A stretch of DNA of 64,000 bases from Shinella yambaruensis (GCF_022899355.1 NZ_JALJCK010000004.1:372001-436000); one strand, 5' to 3'. Positions 1-8,613 are shown, counted from the stretch's first letter. Numbers and translations are program-made. The notes: generated by a model from the sequence alone, not told the origin.

Positions 1-94
1 GCTCGATGGCGCCGATGGGCAGGACGGCGATGAGGCGCCCACGGTCGAGCGCGGCGAAATCGCGGCTGGAATAGTCGGCCCAGAAGCGCTTCAT
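1..94 (-). CDS. Creatininase-family amidohydrolase, N-terminal fragment
   Basis: Only the first 31 codons are present; the gene runs off the left edge. The reverse-strand ATG is preceded by a good GGAGG ribosome binding site. The translation reads MKRFWADYSSRDFAAL and then a stretch ending LPIGAIE, which matches the opening of creatininase/creatinine amidohydrolase family proteins, where a conserved E-Q-H-G metal-binding motif usually follows directly (here beyond the edge). Members hydrolyse cyclic amides with two metal ions in the cytoplasm. The true substrate cannot be inferred. The gene is divergent from the dehydrogenase/flavoprotein pair, with about 217 bp of AT-rich control DNA between them. 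Confidence 0.7.
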   Translation of the reverse strand, partial: MKRFWADYSSRDFAALDRGRLIAVLPIGAIE

Positions 95-311
95 CGAAAA
101 GCCTCCATGCCGTCAGGGATGCCCGTTGGTGACAGAAACGCCATCTTGCTCCTCCTCTTCCTCCGGGTTTAGATAAACAAACTCATAGCAAATGGTCAAA
201 CTATTTGGTATGTTCTTTTCGATGGTTGCGGTAAACTTTTGATTTTAATCATGTTTATTCGCTATGCCGAAGCTGCCGGGAGGGCGGCCTGAGCGGGTTT
301 TGGAGGAGCTC
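95..311. promoter_or_regulatory. Divergent intergenic control region
   Basis: These 217 bp separate the leftward creatininase-family gene from the rightward hydroxyacid dehydrogenase. The centre (about 165-250) is clearly more AT-rich than its surroundings, as expected for back-to-back promoters. It contains a weak inverted repeat, CAAAT and ATTTG, around 188-208. No promoter could be assigned with confidence. Confidence 0.4.
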
Positions 312-1274
312 ATGAAACGACCGCGCTTGCTGATCACCCGGCCGCTGCCGGCCCGCGTGCATGAGCGGGCAGGCGTGCTCTTCGACCTGACGATCCGCAA
401 GGATGCCGGCGCGACGCAGGGTGCGGACCTTTCCGCCGCGCTTGCGGAATATGATGCGATCCTGCCGTCGCTGGGCGATGCGTTCTCGCGGGAGGTCTTT
501 GCGGCCGCTGCCGAACCGCGCTGCCGCATCCTTGCCAATTTCGGGGCAGGGATCAGCCATATCGACCTTGCGGCTGCCGCGAGCGCCGGCATCGCCGTCA
601 CCAATACGCCAGGCGCCGTTACGGGGCCGACCGCCGATCTCGCCATGCTGCTGCTGCTCATGAGCGCCCGCCGCGCGGGCGAGGGCGAGCGGCTGGTGCG
701 CTCGGGGGATTGGCAGGGCTGGTATCCCGTGCAGCTTCTCGGCCACGACGTGTCCGGCAGCACGATCGGCATCGTCGGCATGGGCCGCATCGGGCAGGAG
801 GTGGCCCGCCGGGCTGCTGCCGGCTTCGGCATGCGTGTACTGTTCCACAATCGCTCGCCGAAGACGGTGCCGGGCGTGGAGGCGACGCAGGTGCCGCTCG
901 ACGAATTGTTGAAACGCGCGGATTTCGTGGTGCTGACGGTGCCGGGCGGGAGCGAAACGCGCCATCTGATCGACGAGCGCGCCTTCGCGCTGATGCGGCC
1001 TGAAACGCATCTTATCAATGTCTCGCGCGGCGAGGTGGTGGACGAGGCCGCGCTGGTCCGGGCGCTCGGCGACCGGCGGATCGCCGGGGCGGCGCTCGAT
1101 GTCTATGAATTCGAACCCGCCGTGCCGGCGGCGCTGCGTGAGCGCGACGACGTCGTGCTGCTGCCGCATCTCGGCTCGGCGACGCGCGCGGCCCGCGAGG
1201 CGATGGGCATGACGGCGCTCGACAATCTGGAGGCCTTTTTCCGCGGTGAGGTTCCGCAGGACAGGGTCGCCTAG
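312..1274 (+). CDS. D-2-hydroxyacid dehydrogenase (glyoxylate/hydroxypyruvate reductase-like)
   Basis: This 320-residue cytoplasmic protein belongs to the NAD(P)-dependent D-2-hydroxyacid dehydrogenases, which interconvert 2-oxoacids and D-2-hydroxyacids. The nucleotide-binding motif GIVGMGRIG lies in the middle, followed by HNRS, where the Arg/Ser after the second strand suggests NADPH rather than NADH. The catalytic Arg (NVSRGEVVD), Glu (DVYEFEP) and His (LLPHLGSAT) are all present. The ATG at 312 was chosen over an upstream in-frame start at 264 because GGAGG sits at 302-306 and the upstream extension looks unrelated to the family. The TAG stop is shared with an intergenic repeat that leads to the flavoprotein gene. 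The exact substrate is unknown. Confidence 0.85.
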   Translation: MKRPRLLITRPLPARVHERAGVLFDLTIRKDAGATQGADLSAALAEYDAILPSLGDAFSREVFAAAAEPRCRILANFGAGISHIDLAAAASAGIAVTNTPGAVTGPTADLAMLLLLMSARRAGEGERLVRSGDWQGWYPVQLLGHDVSGSTIGIVGMGRIGQEVARRAAAGFGMRVLFHNRSPKTVPGVEATQVPLDELLKRADFVVLTVPGGSETRHLIDERAFALMRPETHLINVSRGEVVDEAALVRALGDRRIAGAALDVYEFEPAVPAALRERDDVVLLPHLGSATRAAREAMGMTALDNLEAFFRGEVPQDRVA

Positions 1275-1308
1275 AGCAATTTCAGCAAAAGTGCGAAGCG
1301 GTTTTGCG
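1272..1308 (+). repeat. Rhizobial intergenic repeat, copy 1
   Basis: This 37-bp segment begins TAGAGCAATTTCAGC and ends GCGGTTTTGCG. Related copies occur at 45707 and 62034, and a diverged one lies near 45829. Its first three bases are the stop codon of the dehydrogenase gene. Elements of this form are common between genes in rhizobial chromosomes. Confidence 0.7.
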
Positions 1309-1335
1309 CAAACGTTCCAACGGGAGGGAGAAAGC

Positions 1336-2538
1336 ATGAACCATGTTGCGATCCTGGGAGCCGGGCAGGCCGGCTCGTCGCTGGCGGCCAAGCTGCGGAG
1401 CCTCGGCTTTGGCGGTCGGATCACGCTCATCGGCGAGGAGAACACGCTCCCCTACCAGCGCCCGCCCCTTTCCAAGAAATACCTGATGAAGGAAATGACG
1501 CTGGAGCAGTTGCACCTTCGGCCCGAACGTTTCTATGCCGACAACGACATTGCCCTGCATCTCGGCCGGAAGGTCGATGCCATCGACCGCGCCGCACGGC
1601 AGATCCGCTGCGGCGAGGACGTGCTTTCCTACGACCAGCTGGCGCTGACGACGGGTGCGACGCCGCGTCCGCTGCCGGCGGCGCTCGGCGGTGGCCTGCC
1701 CGGCGTCTATGTCGTGCGCAACCTTGCCGATGTCGACCGCATGGCCCCGGAATTCCGCGAGGGGCGGCGGGTGCTGGTCGTCGGCGGCGGCTATATCGGG
1801 CTGGAGGCGGCGGCGGTCGCGGCCAAGCTCGGCCTCAAGGTGACGCTGATCGAGGCCGCCGAGCGGATCCTCCAGCGCGTCGCCGCGTCGGCGACCTCGG
1901 ATTATTTCCGCAACCTCCATGCCGGCAACGGCGTCGAAATCCTCGAAGGGGCGGGCCTTGCCGGGCTGGAGCGCGAGGAGGCGATCTCGGTGGCGCTGTC
2001 GGATGGATCGCGCCGGGAGGTGGATTTCGTCATCGTCGGCATCGGCGTGACGGCCAATGACGGGCTGGCAGCGGCGGCGGGCCTTGCCTGCGACGGGGGT
2101 ATCCTCGTCGATGCGCGGGGAAGGACCAGCGATCCGGCGATATGGGCGGCCGGCGATTGCGCGCGCCTGCCGTACCGCGGCCAGATGATCCGGCTCGAAA
2201 GCGTGCAGAATGCCATCGACCAGGCAGAGGCCGTCGCCGCCAACATGCTGGGCGCGGAGGCGGACTATGTGCCGAAGCCGTGGTTCTGGTCCGACCAGTA
2301 CGATATCAAGCTGCAGATCGCGGGGCTGAACAGTGAGTTCGACCGGGTCGTTGTCCGTCCGGGAGCCAGCGAGAAGACACGTTCCCACTGGTATTTCCGG
2401 GAAGGTGCGCTGCTTGCCGTCGATGCCATGAGCGAGCCGCGCAGCTATATGGTCGGCAAGCGCCTGATCGAGGCTGGCCGCTCGCCGCTGCCCGAGCAGG
2501 TGGCGGATGCCGGCTTCGACCTGAAATGCCTGATCTGA
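1336..2538 (+). CDS. Ferredoxin reductase-like FAD/NAD(P)H oxidoreductase
   Basis: This 400-residue protein has the layout of putidaredoxin/rhodocoxin reductases, which pass electrons from NAD(P)H through FAD to a small iron-sulfur protein serving a P450 or dioxygenase. An FAD dinucleotide-binding motif GAGQAG lies at residues 8-13, a second GGGYIG for NAD(P)H at 150-155, and an FAD-binding WAAGDCARLPY near residue 270. The family's C-terminal reductase region follows. The ATG at 1336 has GGGAGGGAG just upstream; the longer in-frame extension only translates the intergenic repeat. No partner ferredoxin or oxygenase is encoded nearby, so the electron acceptor is unknown. It is probably co-transcribed with the dehydrogenase before it. 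Confidence 0.85.
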   Translation: MNHVAILGAGQAGSSLAAKLRSLGFGGRITLIGEENTLPYQRPPLSKKYLMKEMTLEQLHLRPERFYADNDIALHLGRKVDAIDRAARQIRCGEDVLSYDQLALTTGATPRPLPAALGGGLPGVYVVRNLADVDRMAPEFREGRRVLVVGGGYIGLEAAAVAAKLGLKVTLIEAAERILQRVAASATSDYFRNLHAGNGVEILEGAGLAGLEREEAISVALSDGSRREVDFVIVGIGVTANDGLAAAAGLACDGGILVDARGRTSDPAIWAAGDCARLPYRGQMIRLESVQNAIDQAEAVAANMLGAEADYVPKPWFWSDQYDIKLQIAGLNSEFDRVVVRPGASEKTRSHWYFREGALLAVDAMSEPRSYMVGKRLIEAGRSPLPEQVADAGFDLKCLI

Positions 2539-2678
2539 CGGCGGGTGCAGGGGTGCGTCATCGATCCGGGGCGCACCTCACCGGCAGGCTCCGGCCCTAA
2601 GGGCGCGGCGTGCCAGGGGTGGTGCCGGGCATCGGTGGGTCAGGTCCCCGACTATTCGGCTGGTTGCATCGATCCGCC

Positions 2679-3596
2679 TTATCCCGCCGTGGACGCGGCG
2701 AGTTTTCCGATGAAGTCCTGCATGATCGGGTTGCGGTTCACGGTATAGACGTAGCGCATCAGATGGCGGGAGCGATCGAGGGCATAGTGCATGTCGTCGG
2801 TCAGCACCGGGGTGGGCATGAGGACGCTTGGAGCCCAGGCGGGATCGAGCGCCCAGGCGGTCGCGCCCATATCCCAGATTTCCTTGGCCCATCCGACATG
2901 ATCGTCGCTGTAGCTCTTGAAGCGCATGGCGAGGAAGCGGCCGATCTCCCCTTGCGGTTCGACATAGCGCTCGATTTCCGGCACGGTGCTGTGCAGGATC
3001 GACGTCACGCCCTCGCAGGGGACGAGGACGAGCGGCACGCCGGAATCGAACAGGACCTGCACGCCGCCGACATCCTGCTCGAGATTGAACTCGGCCTGGT
3101 GCTGCCAGTCGATGGCATGGCCGCCCAGCCAGACGACGACGATCCGGTCGATGATGTCGGGCGCCGCAAGCAGGGCGGACGCGACATTGCTGATCGCGCC
3201 GATCGCCACGACGTGCAGCGGGTCGTCGGGCGACGAGCGTCTTGCGCGGGCGATCAGGTCGTCGACGGCGGGCGCGTCCACGGGTTTCTTCTGCGGGCCG
3301 ACATAACGGGTGACGCCGCGATGCACGAGGCCCTCATGGGGAATGGAGAGGCGCTCGAGCAGCGCCAGGATCTCCTGGTAGCTGAGCTCCATGCCATCGC
3401 CCGGATCGCCCGTCGTCTCGTTGATGAAGGGGGCGGCATAGATCGCCTCCACGGTGACGCTCTCGGGCGACAGCAGCGCATGGACGATGGCGAACTGGTC
3501 GTCGATCTCGTTGAAGGTGTCCGTATCGATGACGATGCGGCGCTTGCCGGCGGTCGGTGCAAGCATAGCCAGTCGATGGCTTTCGGACAGGGGCAT
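2679..3596 (-). CDS. Nucleoside hydrolase family protein
   Basis: This 305-residue protein belongs to the inosine/uridine-preferring nucleoside hydrolase superfamily, which cleaves N-ribosides to base and ribose using a calcium held by an N-terminal aspartate cluster. The cluster is visible as DTDTFNEIDDQFA, in a variant spacing with two extra residues compared with the canonical DTDPGxDD; this defines a recognisable subgroup whose substrates are poorly known. A VVWLGGHA segment follows in the middle and a WDMGATAWALDP segment near the C-terminus. The ATG at 3594-3596 has AAAGGAAA upstream. It is the last gene of the leftward ABC-transporter operon, 16 bp after the permease, so it probably acts on what the transporter imports. 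Substrate unproven. Confidence 0.8.
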   Translation of the reverse strand: MPLSESHRLAMLAPTAGKRRIVIDTDTFNEIDDQFAIVHALLSPESVTVEAIYAAPFINETTGDPGDGMELSYQEILALLERLSIPHEGLVHRGVTRYVGPQKKPVDAPAVDDLIARARRSSPDDPLHVVAIGAISNVASALLAAPDIIDRIVVVWLGGHAIDWQHQAEFNLEQDVGGVQVLFDSGVPLVLVPCEGVTSILHSTVPEIERYVEPQGEIGRFLAMRFKSYSDDHVGWAKEIWDMGATAWALDPAWAPSVLMPTPVLTDDMHYALDRSRHLMRYVYTVNRNPIMQDFIGKLAASTAG

Positions 3597-3612
3597 CGGG
3601 ATTTCCTTTGTG

Positions 3613-5685
3613 TTACTGCGCGCTGTGCAGGCGTCCGGCGACGCCGCGCAGGATGCGATCGAGATTGATGGCGAGGAGGCAAAAGACGAGGCCGGCGGTG
3701 ATGCCGAGGCCCGCATCGGCCTTGCCGAGCGCGATGTAGATCTGCTGGCCGAGCTCGGACGTGCCGACGGTGGCGGCGATCGGAAGCATGGTGATGGCCG
3801 CCATCACCACCTGGTTGAGGCCGAGAAGCAGGGCCGGGCGGGCCGTCGGCACCTGAACCAGAAGCGTGCTCTGGACAGGGGTGCAGCCCAGTTGCCGGGC
3901 CGTCTCCAGCAGCGACGGCGGCACATTGCGCAAGCCCGTTTCGGTATAACGGATCGCCGGCACGACGGCATAGAGCGCGATGGCGATCAGCCCGGCGAAC
4001 TCGCCGACCTTGAAGAACATCAGGGCGGGAATGAGGAAGACAAATTGCGGCATGGTCTGCAGGGCGTCGTTGATCGGGCGCAGCAGAGCCGAGAAGCGAT
4101 CGCTGCGCGCGGCCAGCACCCCGAAGAATCCGCCGAGCAGCGCGCAGAGCGCCACGGCGACGATCACCAGATAGAGCGACTTCACGAAGGGTATCCACAG
4201 GCCCGTGATCAGAACGAAGGCAAGGCTGAGGCCGGTGAAGAGCGCAAGCCGTGGCCCGGCGGCCCGCCATGCCGCCCAGACGGCAAGCGCGAGCGCCGCC
4301 GGCCAGGGAAAGGCGACGAACCCGGTATGAAGGAGCGCGGCGAGGCAGAGGATTGCCGCGGCGCCCGACGGCCGGCCCTTCGCCATCTGCCGAAGCGCGA
4401 GAAGCAGGGCCAATGCGGCATAGACGGCGGTAACGGCCGGCGTCATGGAGAACCCCCAGGTCATCGGCAGCACCGCTCCGGCAAGGCCGACGCGCAGCGG
4501 CAGCACGAGATAGAAGAGAACCGCATTCTTGATCGCATCCAGCAGGTCGCTGTAGCGCGCCACGAAACCGAGCAGCGCCTTGTTGAGCATGCCGAGATCG
4601 ACGATGCCGCGCGTCTCGTTCCAGCCCTGCAGGAGGTCGGGAGCGGCAAGGCGCGCGGCGAGCCCGAGCGAGATCACGGCCGCCGCCGCAAGGAGGATCG
4701 GTTGCCAGCGGGGCCTGTTTTTTCCCGAGCCGACCGCGGAGCGGGGCCGGAAGAGGCCGGCGGTGATGCGGTCGATCACGACGGAGACGAGCACGATGAC
4801 GAGCCCGGCCAGCAGGCTCTTGCCGAGATCCGCCTGGCGCAGGCCGCTGAGGACCGCCCAGCCAATATCGTCGACGCCGCCGACGATCGAGGCGGTGATG
4901 ACCATGCTGAGAGCGGCCATCGTCGTCTGGTTGAGGCCGAGCGCCAGCATCGGGCGGGCGGAGGGAAGCTCGACCCAGACCAGCCGCTGCCAGGTCGAGC
5001 ATCCGCTCATTTCGGCAACCTCGATGCGTTCGCGCGGGACCTCGACGAGGCCGCTGAGCGTGCAGCGCGCCATGGGCGGTATCGCGTAGATCGCGGTGGC
5101 CACGAGCCCGGCGATCGGACCGAAGCCGAAAAGCAGGAGGAGCGGCAGCAGATAGGCGAAGGCCGGGAAGGTCTGCATGAAATCGAAGACCAGCTCCAGC
5201 CCGCGGCGCAGGCGCGGCAGGAAAAACGCGCCGAGCCCGAGCAGGAAACCAAGCAGGGCCGAAAGCGGAACGGACAGGAGGACCAGCGAGAGGGTCACCA
5301 TGCTCTGCCGCCAGAAGCCGGCGAGCACGATATAGGCGCCCGCGGCAAGGACGAGGGCGGCGAGCCTGGCGCCGCCCGCCTTGAAACCGACAAGCGCGAC
5401 CGCAAGGACAACCGCTGGCCAGGGCAGGAACTGCAGTGTGACGATGAGCGCGTCCAGGAGTGTGCCAAAAACCTTGCTGGCAAGACCCGTTACGGGCTGC
5501 AAAGCCGGCACGAGCCAGCCAAGGACCGTGTTGATCGCCGCCGGCACCGGGATGACCCAGCCGGCGGGAAAGGCGGCGATGGCGGGCACGGCCCTGGCGG
5601 CGGCAAGGCACGCCAGCATGAGGGCGGGCATCGCCACCATTCCCAGGATGGCGGACGCCGAGAAGGACAGGCTTGCAGGCTTCAT
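3613..5685 (-). CDS. Betaine/proline-type ABC transporter permease, two fused permease domains
   Basis: This 690-residue inner-membrane protein is about twice the usual length of a ProW/OpuAB permease. Two homologous halves can be seen. Each ends in the cytoplasmic loop that contacts the ATPase, in the form E/T-x-x-x-x-G-C-T/S followed by LPSARPMLALGLNQ (first half) or VPTARPALLLGLNQ (second half), then a run of membrane segments. One chain may therefore supply both halves of the channel. Its ATG overlaps the ATPase stop by 4 bp (ATGA), implying translational coupling. By family the importer should carry quaternary amines or similar solutes; the adjoining nucleoside hydrolase makes the actual cargo uncertain. 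Confidence 0.82.
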   Translation of the reverse strand: MKPASLSFSASAILGMVAMPALMLACLAAARAVPAIAAFPAGWVIPVPAAINTVLGWLVPALQPVTGLASKVFGTLLDALIVTLQFLPWPAVVLAVALVGFKAGGARLAALVLAAGAYIVLAGFWRQSMVTLSLVLLSVPLSALLGFLLGLGAFFLPRLRRGLELVFDFMQTFPAFAYLLPLLLLFGFGPIAGLVATAIYAIPPMARCTLSGLVEVPRERIEVAEMSGCSTWQRLVWVELPSARPMLALGLNQTTMAALSMVITASIVGGVDDIGWAVLSGLRQADLGKSLLAGLVIVLVSVVIDRITAGLFRPRSAVGSGKNRPRWQPILLAAAAVISLGLAARLAAPDLLQGWNETRGIVDLGMLNKALLGFVARYSDLLDAIKNAVLFYLVLPLRVGLAGAVLPMTWGFSMTPAVTAVYAALALLLALRQMAKGRPSGAAAILCLAALLHTGFVAFPWPAALALAVWAAWRAAGPRLALFTGLSLAFVLITGLWIPFVKSLYLVIVAVALCALLGGFFGVLAARSDRFSALLRPINDALQTMPQFVFLIPALMFFKVGEFAGLIAIALYAVVPAIRYTETGLRNVPPSLLETARQLGCTPVQSTLLVQVPTARPALLLGLNQVVMAAITMLPIAATVGTSELGQQIYIALGKADAGLGITAGLVFCLLAINLDRILRGVAGRLHSAQ

Positions 5686-6749
5686 GCTGGCATCGCCCGC
5701 TGGGTGCCGAAAAGGCCGGATATGTCCGCCGCGGCGATCTCGCCGACAAGCGTTCCGGCGGCGTCGCAGATGCCGACGGCGGCCGCGCCGCCAAGAAGGA
5801 CAGGCAGGATGTCTTCCAGGACGTCTTCGGTGGAAAACTGCGGCAGGGCCGGCTTCCCGTCCGTTGCCGGGCGCATCACGTCCGCCGCGCGGATCACCCG
5901 CAGCAGCGGCACGTCACGCAGGAATTCGGCGATATAGTCGTTGGCCGGAACCAGGGCGATCTCGGCGGGCGTGCCGATCTGCACGACCGCGCCGTCGCGC
6001 ATGATGGCAATGCGGTCGGCCAGTCGAAAAGCCTCCTGCACGTCATGGGTCACGAAGACGATGGTCTTGCGCAGCATTTTTTGCAGGCGGATGAATTCAT
6101 CCTGCATCTGCCGCCGGATCAGCGGGTCCAGAGCGGAAAACGGTTCGTCGAGGAACCAGATCTCTGGTTCTGCGGCAAGCGAGCGGGCAATGCCGACGCG
6201 CTGCTGCTGGCCGCCGGAGAGCTGGGCGGGGAACTGGTCCTCGCGCCCCCGGAGGCCGACGAGCCCGGTCATGTCGCGCGCCCGCGCCTCGCGGGTGGGC
6301 CGGTCGATGCCCTGCACGCGCAACGGAAAGGCGACGTTGTCGAGGACGGTCAGGTGAGGCAGCAGGCCGAAATTCTGGAACACCATGCCCATCGCCTTGC
6401 GGCGCAGCTCGGTCATGCGCCGGCGGTCCGCCGCCAGCAGGTTCTCGCCGTCCAGGGTGACGCTGCCGCCGGAGGGCTCGATGAGCCGGGTAAGGCACCG
6501 CAGCAAGGTGGACTTGCCCGAGCCGGAAAGCCCCATCAGCACGAAGATTTCCGCCTCGTGGATGTCGAAGCTCGCGCCGGCAACGGCGGCGAGCGGCTTT
6601 CGCCCGTACCTTTCGCGCTGAAGGGCCGCCCTGTCGCCCGTGCGGGCGATCTGTGCCGCCTCCCGTGGCGGCACGCCGTAGATTTTCCAGAGATCCCGGC
6701 AGGCGAGTTTGATGCGCCTCTCGCCCGGAGGCAGGGACAGGGATGTCAT
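5682..6749 (-). CDS. Betaine/proline-type ABC transporter ATP-binding protein
   Basis: This 355-residue ATPase is of the ProV/OpuAA type. Walker A GLSGSGKS is at residues 73-80, the signature LSGGQQQR is intact, Walker B reads EIWFLDEPFSALDP and the H-loop is FVTHD. An N-terminal extension (residues 1-60) including the KIYG element is typical of this subfamily, and the C-terminus resembles a single degenerate CBS module (about residues 290-350). The ATG at 6747-6749 has GGAGAA upstream; a longer in-frame extension reads into the gap behind the binding-protein gene and was rejected. It is the second gene of the operon, coupled to the permease by an ATGA overlap. Confidence 0.85.
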   Translation of the reverse strand: MTSLSLPPGERRIKLACRDLWKIYGVPPREAAQIARTGDRAALQRERYGRKPLAAVAGASFDIHEAEIFVLMGLSGSGKSTLLRCLTRLIEPSGGSVTLDGENLLAADRRRMTELRRKAMGMVFQNFGLLPHLTVLDNVAFPLRVQGIDRPTREARARDMTGLVGLRGREDQFPAQLSGGQQQRVGIARSLAAEPEIWFLDEPFSALDPLIRRQMQDEFIRLQKMLRKTIVFVTHDVQEAFRLADRIAIMRDGAVVQIGTPAEIALVPANDYIAEFLRDVPLLRVIRAADVMRPATDGKPALPQFSTEDVLEDILPVLLGGAAAVGICDAAGTLVGEIAAADISGLFGTQRAMPA

Positions 6750-6774
6750 GGCCGTTCTCCGCGGATGCTGGCGC

Positions 6775-7716
6775 TTACTTCTTGGCTTCGTCGATCCAGG
6801 GCGACCAGCGGGCGGAATTGGCTTCGACCCAGGCACCGACGACCGCGCCGATCTCCTTCTTGTTCTGGTCGATCTCCAACATCATCTGCTGCTGGTCTTC
6901 CGCGCCGAGCTGATACTGTTTCATGAAAGCGTAGGCGGCTGGCCATTTTTCGCCGAAGCCGGCGCGCACAACCTTGATGACGGGCGAGGGAAGGATGCAG
7001 CGCGCGCCGTCATTGGGATCGCAGGGCGGCATGTCGAGCCAGTTCAGCTTGACCTGCGTCAGCAGCCAGTGCGGTGCCCAGAACCGCATCAGCAACGGCT
7101 TGTCGGCTGCGGCCGCCGCCTGCAACTCGGCGACGAGCGCGCCTTCCGAGCCGGCGGGCACGGCGGTCAGCGGCAGCTTGAAATCCTCGATTTCGTTTGC
7201 CGAGGCCGTGCCCCAGTCGGCCGGATAGTCGACGAGGCGCCCGTTCGGCAGCGTCTCGGCGGTGGCGAGCCCCGCCGCGCAGGACGGCTCCAGCAGGGCC
7301 TTCCAGTCCGGCAAGCCGGGGCAGATCGCAAGCGTCGCATCCGTATAGGCCCAGCCGTCGCGGGCATTGAGGCCGAGGTCACCGACGGGCTCGACCTGCT
7401 TGGCCTCCAGCATTTTCGGATAGATGTCGCCGAGATTGTTGGTCCACAGCTCGGGTGTCATGTCGATCGAGCCGTCCTGCATGCCGATCCATTGCGGAAA
7501 GCTGCCGGCGGTGACGTATTGCACCTTGTAGCCGAGCTTCTCCAGCAGTTGGCCGGCGACATGCGCGGTGATGTTCTGGCCCGTCCACTCGTTGAGCGCG
7601 ATGCGGATCGGGGCCTCGGCATCGCCGAGCGGGGCAGCCGTGCCGGCCGCAGGACCCAGGACAAGAGATGCAAAACCCGCGGCCGCCGCCAGCAGGATGG
7701 ATCGAGCTTCGAGCAC
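6775..7716 (-). CDS. ABC transporter substrate-binding protein (OpuAC/ProX family)
   Basis: This 313-residue periplasmic protein is the first gene of the leftward transport operon. A signal peptide is visible (hydrophobic residues about 5-27, with an alanine-rich end before PLGDAEAP). The mature part has the glycine-betaine-binding-protein pattern IRIALNEWTGQNI, and paired cysteines around CPGLPDW/PSCAAG and PPCDPNDGARC suggest two disulfides. The start is a GTG at 7714-7716: GGGAG lies at proper distance, while the nearby ATG at 7719-7721 is out of frame. Two tandem operator-like repeats lie just upstream, between this gene and the divergent TetR regulator. Confidence 0.82.
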   Translation of the reverse strand: MLEARSILLAAAAGFASLVLGPAAGTAAPLGDAEAPIRIALNEWTGQNITAHVAGQLLEKLGYKVQYVTAGSFPQWIGMQDGSIDMTPELWTNNLGDIYPKMLEAKQVEPVGDLGLNARDGWAYTDATLAICPGLPDWKALLEPSCAAGLATAETLPNGRLVDYPADWGTASANEIEDFKLPLTAVPAGSEGALVAELQAAAAADKPLLMRFWAPHWLLTQVKLNWLDMPPCDPNDGARCILPSPVIKVVRAGFGEKWPAAYAFMKQYQLGAEDQQQMMLEIDQNKKEIGAVVGAWVEANSARWSPWIDEAKK

Positions 7717-7764
7717 GTCATTTCTCCCTTTGATGTCTCACTCCGGGGCGGACCATATTTCAAA

Positions 7765-7803
7765 CCGTCCAGCCGGTCTATAAAAAAATCCGTCCAGCCG
7801 GTC
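7765..7803. promoter_or_regulatory. Tandem operator-like repeats between TetR regulator and ABC operon
   Basis: The 14-bp sequence CCGTCCAGCCGGTC occurs twice, at 7765-7778 and 7790-7803, 25 bp apart start to start with an A-rich spacer. The first copy contains the inverted arms ACCG and CGGT. Placement in the divergent gap next to a TetR gene makes these the obvious operator candidates for that regulator. Confidence 0.55.
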
Positions 7804-7868
7804 GGAATTTTTCCCTTATGGGCTTTTCCTGCCCGGGCTTTTTGTTATGTCTCGTGTAGAGGGTGCGG

Positions 7869-8471
7869 ATGATGGAGCGTGAGCAGGCGATGAAGGACGG
7901 AAAACCGGCACGAAAGACCCGCAAGACCGGGGACGAGATCAGGGCCGCGATCGTCAACGCCGCGACCCGCATCGTGATGGAACGGGGCGTCACCCGCATG
8001 ACGCTGGCCGACGTCGCCACCGCGGCCGGGATCAGCAAGGGCGGCCTGCTGCATTATTTTTCTTCGAAGGATGCGCTGATCCGCGCCATGATCACCGCCG
8101 GCCTCGATTCCTTCGAGGAGAAGACCATGGCGATGGTGGCGGCCGATCCCGCGCCGGGCTCCTATCTGCGGGCCTATATCACGACGAGCTTTCCCGCCGA
8201 GGGCGCCGACGATATCGCTGCCGCCATGATCGCCGGGATCGCGACCGATCGCGACCTCCTGGCCGACTATGCCGTGGAGAACACGAAGTGGGCCGACCGC
8301 CTGAAGGATGATGGCCTCGACTACTTTTATGCCGAGGTGATCCGCCTTGCCGTGGACGGCCTCTATTTCAACGAGGCCATCGGCCTGCCCCAGTTCGCGC
8401 CGGAAGACCGGAAGACGTTCCTGCGCCGGCTCATGGACATGACCCGCCACGGTACCGGTTCTGCGGAATAG
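7869..8471 (+). CDS. TetR-family transcriptional regulator
   Basis: This 200-residue regulator has an N-terminal helix-turn-helix in the usual TetR form: IVNAATRIVMERGVTRMTLA, then ADVATAAGISKGGLLHYFSSKDAL (about residues 30-75). The C-terminal ligand/dimerisation half (about 80-200) is not conserved enough to name an inducer. It is divergent from the betaine-type transporter/nucleoside hydrolase operon and probably represses that operon and itself through the two repeats at 7765-7803. The start is uncertain: ATGs at 7869, 7872 and 7890 and a GTG at 7863 are all in frame, and none has a strong ribosome binding site. Confidence 0.85.
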   Translation: MMEREQAMKDGKPARKTRKTGDEIRAAIVNAATRIVMERGVTRMTLADVATAAGISKGGLLHYFSSKDALIRAMITAGLDSFEEKTMAMVAADPAPGSYLRAYITTSFPAEGADDIAAAMIAGIATDRDLLADYAVENTKWADRLKDDGLDYFYAEVIRLAVDGLYFNEAIGLPQFAPEDRKTFLRRLMDMTRHGTGSAE

Positions 8472-8537
8472 GCATTCGCCCGCGCTTCAAGAAGGTGGGC
8501 GCCGCTCGGAATGATATAAAAAATTACCGGTGGTGTT

Positions 8538-8613
<76 letters not shown>

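Noticed and set aside
3454-5937. An 827-codon rightward open frame across the ABC transporter genes
   Set aside because: It is antisense to the permease and hydrolase, its composition (Arg/Glu/His-rich) is that of a reverse-complement shadow in GC-rich DNA, and no family is recognisable.
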